Below are positions 5,487-10,744 of a stretch of DNA of 10,744 nt, in pieces (the stretch's first letter is position 1; the number at the start of each line of letters is the position of its first letter). The notes beneath the pieces were generated by a model, which searched no databases, was not told the DNA's origin, and was given only the letters and a program-made list of their open reading frames with translations. Position numbers and translations under genes: made by a program. Source of the stretch: Litoreibacter sp. (GTDB lineage: Bacteria; Pseudomonadota; Alphaproteobacteria; Rhodobacterales; Rhodobacteraceae); contig JABDPP010000086.1 of assembly GCA_013042765.1 (NCBI GenBank), forward strand, positions 1-10,744. Direction: 5' to 3'.

Positions 5487-8400
5487 GACGTCTGCTAAGC
5501 ATCTTCCTGGCGATCATGTTCGCGACTGTCGCGGCAGCGCAGGAGGATGATCGCGGGTATCTCACAAGACTTCTCGAAGATGCGTTGACCGATGCCGGCC
5601 GCGAAGTGCGGATCGAGGGATTCAAGGGTGCTTTGAGCGCACAGGCGACGATTGAGAAGCTCACGATTGCCGATGATACGGGGATCTGGCTGACGCTCGA
5701 GCAGGTTCATCTTGATTGGCGCAGGCTTGCTCTTTTGCAGGGGCGACTGGAGGTAGAGCAGTTGTCTGCGGAGAGCCTCGTGATGCCACGCACTCCGGTC
5801 CGCGACGAAAGCAGGATCCCGACCGCAGAGGCCGGTGGTTTTTCTCTCCCGGATTTGCCGGTGGCCGTTGATATCCGGAAATTCACTGTCAATCGCATTG
5901 ATCTGGGGGCGCCGGTGCTCGGGGAGCAAGTGTCCCTCTCGGTCGAGGCCTCCGCCCAACTCGAAGGCGGGGCTGGCGCAGTTAAGCTGGAGGCGGTGCG
6001 TCTGGATGGGAAGACCGGGCGTCTTTCGCTGGATGCGGCCTTCGATGGTGAAAGCAGGGTGCTGGAGATTGACCTTGACCTGACAGAGGAAGCGGATGGT
6101 CTTGTCGCGGGCCTGCTCGATATCCCCGAACGACCTCCGCTGCAGATGCTTGTTTCTGGGGCCGGTCCGCTGAACGCGTTCTCCGCGGACATAAGACTGA
6201 CCGCTGACGACGTTCCCCTTCTGTCGGGAACAGTTGTGCTGTCCGATGCTGCGGAGGGCGGAGATGCAGAGAACCGGCCGCTTGGCTTCAATGTCGATAT
6301 TGGCGGCGACATCGCGGCCTTGTTTGCGCCCAGATACCGGCCGTTTTTTGGTGATGATATCCGGCTGCTCGCGGCGGGAAGCCGGCGATCTGACGGCGCG
6401 CTTCAACTGAGTGAACTGGACCTTGTAACCCGGGCCATGAGCTTGGAAGGACGGGCGGATTTCAATGCGGAAGGATGGCCCGAATTCCTTGATATCAAGG
6501 GCAGGGTCCAGGACGAAAACGGCTTACCGGTTGCGCTTCCTTTACCTGGACCTGTCACGCAGGTGGATCGCGTGGACTTGCTGGTCGAATATGACCGGGC
6601 AGCGGATGACAGATGGCGCGGTGACTTCAGGATAGAAGGGGTCGCGCGCGACGACCTGCAGGCTGACATGCTCCTTCTTGGCGGGGGCGGTCTGCTAAAG
6701 GGTGACGTCGGAATGATTGGTTTGGTCACAGGAGATCTAGACTTTTCCGGACGCGGGCTGACTTTTGCGGATCCGGGATTGAACGATGCCGTTGGCGAAA
6801 ACGCAAGCGGGTCTCTCAGCGCGGAATACACCGAGGGCGCGCCGCTCAGACTTCCGTTCTTGACGGTGCAAGGGCCGCAGTACGGTCTCGTGGGGAGCGC
6901 TACGATCAGGGAACTGGAGGCCGGGTTCGAAACGCAGTTTGATTTGAAGCTGAATACCGAGAGCCTCGAGCGGTTTTCTACCCTCGCAGGGCGACCTCTC
7001 ACCGGGCGGCTTGAGCTGTCCGCAAGTGGCGCTGCAGCACCGCTTGCGGGTACGTTTGATGTGAATGCCACTGGGACCAGCCTTGATCTTTCCGTCGGCG
7101 AGGCGCGCGCTGATACGCTCCTGCGTGGAGAGACCCAGCTCGCCTTTCGCGCGGCGCGAACGCTTGAAGGCACGCGTCTTGATGGGCTGAGCGTCAACAA
7201 TTCCGAGCTTTCGCTTAAAGCCAGCGCTGAGTTGTCCACGGCGGAGGGACGCGTCACATATGAAGCCCGCCTTCGCGATCTTGGCCGCGTCATCCCTGAA
7301 TTGCCCGGTCCGCTGGAAGTGGCTGGCAACCTGGAGAAAGGACCGGAGGGCTGGGAGCTCGACAGCCGGGCCGCGGGGCCCGGTGGAATGGAGGTGCAGC
7401 TCGCTGGGCTGATCCGTAGGGCAGATGATGTCGACCTGACGATAAAGGGCGGTGCACTGCTCGCGCTGATTGGGCCGTTTATCGAGCCGCGCAGCGCGCA
7501 AGGTACTGTCAAGTTTGATCTTTCGGTCCGGGGCCAGCCTGAACTGGCTGCAGTCTCTGGCAAGATCACGACCACGGATGCACGACTCTCGGCACCTGCA
7601 CTTGGCGCCGCGTTAACCGGCATAAACGCGTCTGTCGCGCTGGGCGGAGGACAAGTGAACATCGCGATGGCGGGCGGGCTTACATCCGGTGGCCGAATTT
7701 CCGCAGAAGGTCCGATCGGTCTGTCACAAGGGTTTCCGGCAGAACTCAAGATCACGCTGGCAGAGGCTGTTATCTCAGATCCGCGTCTCTTCAAGACACG
7801 CATCGATGGGCGTATTGCGATAACAGGGCCATTGTCAGGCGGGGCCCTGATTTCAGGCCGGCTGGATGTTGATGAGACCAACGTGATCGTACCTTCGTCA
7901 TCCGTCACTTCCTACGGCGAGATCCCGGAAATCCGGCATGTCGGCGCGCCTTTGGCCGTTCGGAAAACACTGACACGCGCGGGCCTGACAGATCGTGCCG
8001 GTACTGGCGCCGGTCGAGATGGCCCGAACTACGGTTTGGATATCTTCTTGAACGCACCATCGCGGATCTTCGTGCGTGGGCGTGGTCTGGATGCCGAACT
8101 GGGCGGCTCGCTGACCCTGTCCGGGACGACGCAGGAGATTATCTCCGCGGGCGGGTTCGAACTGATCCGCGGGCGGATCGACATTCTCAGCAAGCGGTTT
8201 CAGCTTGATGAGGGAAGTGTCCAGCTTGAAGGTCAGTTCTCGCCTTATGTCCGGTTTGTCGCCACGACCGCGACGGATGCCGGTACCGCGAGTGTGATCG
8301 TCGAGGGGCCCGCCTCCGCGCCGGAGGTGTCCTTTGCCTCGACCCCGGAGGCCCCCGAAGACGAGGTGCTGGCGCAGCTCTTTTTCGGTCGCAACCTGAC

Positions 8401-8722
8401 GCAGCTCTCCGCGTTCCAGGCACTGCAGCTCGCCAATGCTGTTGCCACCTTATCGGGACGTGGAAATGAGGGGTTGGTGTCAAAATTCCGCAAGGGCTTT
8501 GGTCTCGATGATCTCGACGTGACGACCGATCCGGAAGGGCGGTCTTCCGTGCGGGCGGGGAAATATATCTCCGACAACATTTACACGGACGTGACCGTCG
8601 GCGGAGAGGATGCGGGCAAGGTCTCCCTCAACATTGATCTGAGCCGTTCTGTCACGGCGCGCGGAACGCTGCAGTCCGATGGCGACACGTCGCTAGGGAT
8701 GTTCTTCGAGAAGGACTATTGA
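5483..8722 (+). CDS. tamB: TamB, periplasm-spanning translocation/assembly protein (DUF490)
   Basis: TamB partners TamA and reaches from the inner to the outer membrane; relatives are AsmA/VPS13-like bridge proteins with a long hydrophobic beta-groove proposed to carry lipid. From TTG 5483 the product is 1079 residues. It starts with a signal-like segment MRRLLSIFLAIMFATVAAAQ. An N-terminal AsmA-like portion follows (EVRIEGFKGALSAQATIEKLTIAD at about 38-61, then WLTLEQVHLDWRRLALLQGRLEVEQL). Next come hundreds of residues of repeated beta strands of the GxLxLxG type, and the DUF490/TamB C-terminal domain (roughly 740-1079). That domain includes GGSLTLSGTTQEIISAGGFELIRGRIDIL (about 875-905) and the typical end SDGDTSLGMFFEKDY. 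Length and ending are normal. The start overlaps the tamA stop as TTGA, suggesting translational coupling. The N-terminus looks more like a cleavable signal peptide than the membrane anchor of E. coli TamB. Confidence 0.93.
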   Translation: MRRLLSIFLAIMFATVAAAQEDDRGYLTRLLEDALTDAGREVRIEGFKGALSAQATIEKLTIADDTGIWLTLEQVHLDWRRLALLQGRLEVEQLSAESLVMPRTPVRDESRIPTAEAGGFSLPDLPVAVDIRKFTVNRIDLGAPVLGEQVSLSVEASAQLEGGAGAVKLEAVRLDGKTGRLSLDAAFDGESRVLEIDLDLTEEADGLVAGLLDIPERPPLQMLVSGAGPLNAFSADIRLTADDVPLLSGTVVLSDAAEGGDAENRPLGFNVDIGGDIAALFAPRYRPFFGDDIRLLAAGSRRSDGALQLSELDLVTRAMSLEGRADFNAEGWPEFLDIKGRVQDENGLPVALPLPGPVTQVDRVDLLVEYDRAADDRWRGDFRIEGVARDDLQADMLLLGGGGLLKGDVGMIGLVTGDLDFSGRGLTFADPGLNDAVGENASGSLSAEYTEGAPLRLPFLTVQGPQYGLVGSATIRELEAGFETQFDLKLNTESLERFSTLAGRPLTGRLELSASGAAAPLAGTFDVNATGTSLDLSVGEARADTLLRGETQLAFRAARTLEGTRLDGLSVNNSELSLKASAELSTAEGRVTYEARLRDLGRVIPELPGPLEVAGNLEKGPEGWELDSRAAGPGGMEVQLAGLIRRADDVDLTIKGGALLALIGPFIEPRSAQGTVKFDLSVRGQPELAAVSGKITTTDARLSAPALGAALTGINASVALGGGQVNIAMAGGLTSGGRISAEGPIGLSQGFPAELKITLAEAVISDPRLFKTRIDGRIAITGPLSGGALISGRLDVDETNVIVPSSSVTSYGEIPEIRHVGAPLAVRKTLTRAGLTDRAGTGAGRDGPNYGLDIFLNAPSRIFVRGRGLDAELGGSLTLSGTTQEIISAGGFELIRGRIDILSKRFQLDEGSVQLEGQFSPYVRFVATTATDAGTASVIVEGPASAPEVSFASTPEAPEDEVLAQLFFGRNLTQLSAFQALQLANAVATLSGRGNEGLVSKFRKGFGLDDLDVTTDPEGRSSVRAGKYISDNIYTDVTVGGEDAGKVSLNIDLSRSVTARGTLQSDGDTSLGMFFEKDY

Positions 8723-8747
8723 AAAGGTGACGCCTTCGTTTGAGGAC

Positions 8748-8779
8748 ACCGGAGGGCTGCTTTGAAGCAACCTCTCGGT
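8748..8779 (+). terminator. Strong hairpin after tamB, possible transcription end without T-run
   Basis: ACCG (8748-8751) pairs with CGGT (8776-8779), GAGG (8752-8755) with CCTC (8771-8774), and TGCT (8758-8761) with AGCA (8766-8769), closing on a TTGA tetraloop. This gives 12 base pairs with one bulged T and a small internal loop. It stands 25 bases after the tamB stop, where a terminator is expected, but the bases that follow (CCTGCGGG) are not a T-run. It may be a Rho-assisted end, an mRNA stabiliser or an RNA element. Confidence 0.4.
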
Positions 8780-8800
8780 CCTGCGGGAAGACACTGTTTG

Positions 8801-8829
8801 TGGACTGGGTGGTGAATCTGGGGGATAAT
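8801..8829 (+). promoter_or_regulatory. Candidate sigma-70 promoter for gcdH
   Basis: TGGACT (8801-8806, four of six bases of TTGACA) and GATAAT (8824-8829, five of six bases of TATAAT) are separated by exactly 17 bases. Transcription from here would give a leader of about 155 bases before the gcdH ATG. It is the best match in the gap, but matches of this quality occur by chance. Confidence 0.35.
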
Positions 8830-8975
8830 GGCCTCGATTTCGGTGCATTCAGAGCCGTCCCGGGGTGGGGCAGCATGTAGCGTTTCCCTTGTCTGGGAAT
8901 CGGACTAAACAGCGCATCGCGAACCAGGGGAGGAGATCCTTTCGTGGTTTTCGCGCGGCAGCGCCGGGATGATAC

Positions 8976-8981
8976 AAGGAG
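8976..8981 (+). promoter_or_regulatory. Ribosome binding site deciding the gcdH start
   Basis: AAGGAG lies 8 bases before the ATG at 8990. It falls inside the frame opened by the earlier ATG at 8969, so the earlier ATG is unlikely to be the start. Confidence 0.75.
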
Positions 8982-8989
8982 AAACAGAT

Positions 8990-10203
<1,214 letters not shown>

Positions 10204-10204
<1 letters not shown>

Positions 10205-10744
10205 TGCAGCCACTGAAGGGCGTTAAGGTCCTTGAAATGGCGCGGATTCTGGCCGGTCCTTGGATCGGCCAGGTGCTGTCTGATCTGGGCGCAACTGTCA
10301 TCAAGGTTGAGAGCCCCGCGGGTGATGATACACGCGGGTGGGGGCCTCCGTTCATCGATCGGGGCGAAGATCCCTCCGCGGCTTATTTTTACACCTGCAA
10401 CCGTGGCAAGAAATCGGTTGCCGTGGACTTCACAAATCCCGAAGGGCAGGCGCTCGTGCGTGATCTGGCTTCTGAAGCCGATATCCTGATCGAGAACTTC
10501 AAGGTCGGTGGCCTCAAGAAGTACGGGCTCGATTTTGACAGCCTGCACGCGCTCAACCCGCGTCTGGTCTATTGCTCTATCACAGGGTTTGGGCAGGACG
10601 GGCCATACGCTACCCGCGCCGGCTACGACTACCTTGTGCAGGGCATGGCGGGCCTGATGTCTATCACCGGCGAAGAGGAGGGCGAGCCCTCCAAGGTCGG
10701 CGTGGCGGTAACAGATATCGTCGCGGGCCTTTACGGGGTTATCG
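10204..10744 (+). CDS. Family III (CaiB/BaiF) CoA-transferase, probably glutarate-specific, cut by window edge
   Basis: The frame opens at the ATG overlapping the gcdH stop by one base and runs 180 codons to the right edge, about half of the usual 380-400 residues. The N-terminus shows the family III pattern: PLKGVKVLEMARILAGPWIG, SDLGATVIKVESPAGDDTR, then FYTCNRGKKSVAVDFTNPEG (62-81), DILIENFKVGGLKKYGLD (93-110), CSITGFGQDGPY (124-135) and AGYDYLVQGMAGLMSITG (139-156). Asp171 in VGVAVTDIVAGL matches the catalytic aspartate that forms the acyl-anhydride and glutamyl/aspartyl-CoA intermediates. Fusion-like overlap with gcdH suggests a succinyl-CoA:glutarate CoA-transferase role (as for human SUGCT), making glutaryl-CoA for the dehydrogenase. 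The substrate is inferred from context only; other dicarboxylates are possible. No strong ribosome binding site precedes it, consistent with translational coupling. Confidence 0.9.

Larger units (their letters stand above)
8723..8989. other. tamB-gcdH intergenic region
   Basis: These 267 bases hold a weak stem directly after the tamB stop (AAGGT-GAC-GCCTT, 8724-8736), a strong interrupted hairpin (8748-8779), a candidate promoter (8801-8829), a 5-bp inverted repeat TTCCC/GGGAA (8884-8888, 8895-8899) and the gcdH ribosome binding site. A minus-strand frame crossing the region covers the end of tamB and the start of gcdH and looks like a shadow. Confidence 0.6.

Noticed and set aside
6403..7908. 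501-codon minus-strand open frame opposite tamB
   Set aside because: The product is dominated by Ser, Pro and Arg without domain structure, lies entirely antisense to the well-supported tamB, and is the expected by-product of codon bias in GC-rich DNA.
8724..8736. AAGGT-GAC-GCCTT as the tamB terminator
   Set aside because: The stem is short with a G-T pair and a three-base loop, and it is followed by CGTTTGAGG rather than a T-run; too weak to call as a feature by itself.

Overview
The window looks like chromosomal DNA from an alphaproteobacterium, most likely of the Rhodobacteraceae/roseobacter group. The basis is a GC-rich composition by eye, GTG and TTG starts, a TamA-TamB pair of the alphaproteobacterial type (sorting-motif F at the end of TamA, DUF490 C-terminus in TamB), and a glutaryl-CoA dehydrogenase followed directly by a family III CoA-transferase. 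The genus cannot be named from the sequence alone. I see no insertion sequence, integrase, CRISPR array, tRNA or rRNA, and no broken gene.

Layout. (1) 1-1333, minus strand: the N-terminal 444 codons of a polytopic inner-membrane permease resembling the ion-transporter (IT) superfamily, cut by the left edge. (2) 1334-1666: a divergent spacer with a perfect 12-bp palindrome at 1375-1386 and a doubtful 81-codon reading frame. (3) 1667-2629, plus: a DUF808/YedI-type inner-membrane protein. (4) 2630-2962: an AT-rich gap with a long inverted repeat just after the DUF808 stop, an exact match to the IHF consensus and a further small hairpin. (5) 2963-3583, plus: an unrecognised small protein with two predicted membrane helices followed by a beta-rich, PH-like cytoplasmic domain. 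(6) 3687-8722, plus: tamA and tamB, overlapping by four bases (TTGA) and very probably co-transcribed and translationally coupled. (7) 8723-8989: a 267-base leader with a 12-bp hairpin and a candidate sigma-70 promoter. (8) 8990-10744, plus: glutaryl-CoA dehydrogenase (gcdH) and a CoA-transferase overlapping it by one base, the latter cut by the right edge.

How they work together. TamA (outer-membrane Omp85 barrel with POTRA domains) and TamB (very long beta-rich periplasm-spanning protein) form the translocation and assembly module that links the two membranes. GcdH and the CoA-transferase form a glutarate branch of lysine/tryptophan/dicarboxylate catabolism: the transferase would activate glutarate to glutaryl-CoA, and the dehydrogenase would convert it to crotonyl-CoA. 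The permease, the DUF808 protein and the small PH-like membrane protein have no clear functional tie to these two units.

No clearly new multi-gene system is visible. The least explained parts are the PH-like membrane protein next to tamAB, the AT-rich gap 2630-2962, and the unassigned permease with a palindromic site in its upstream region.
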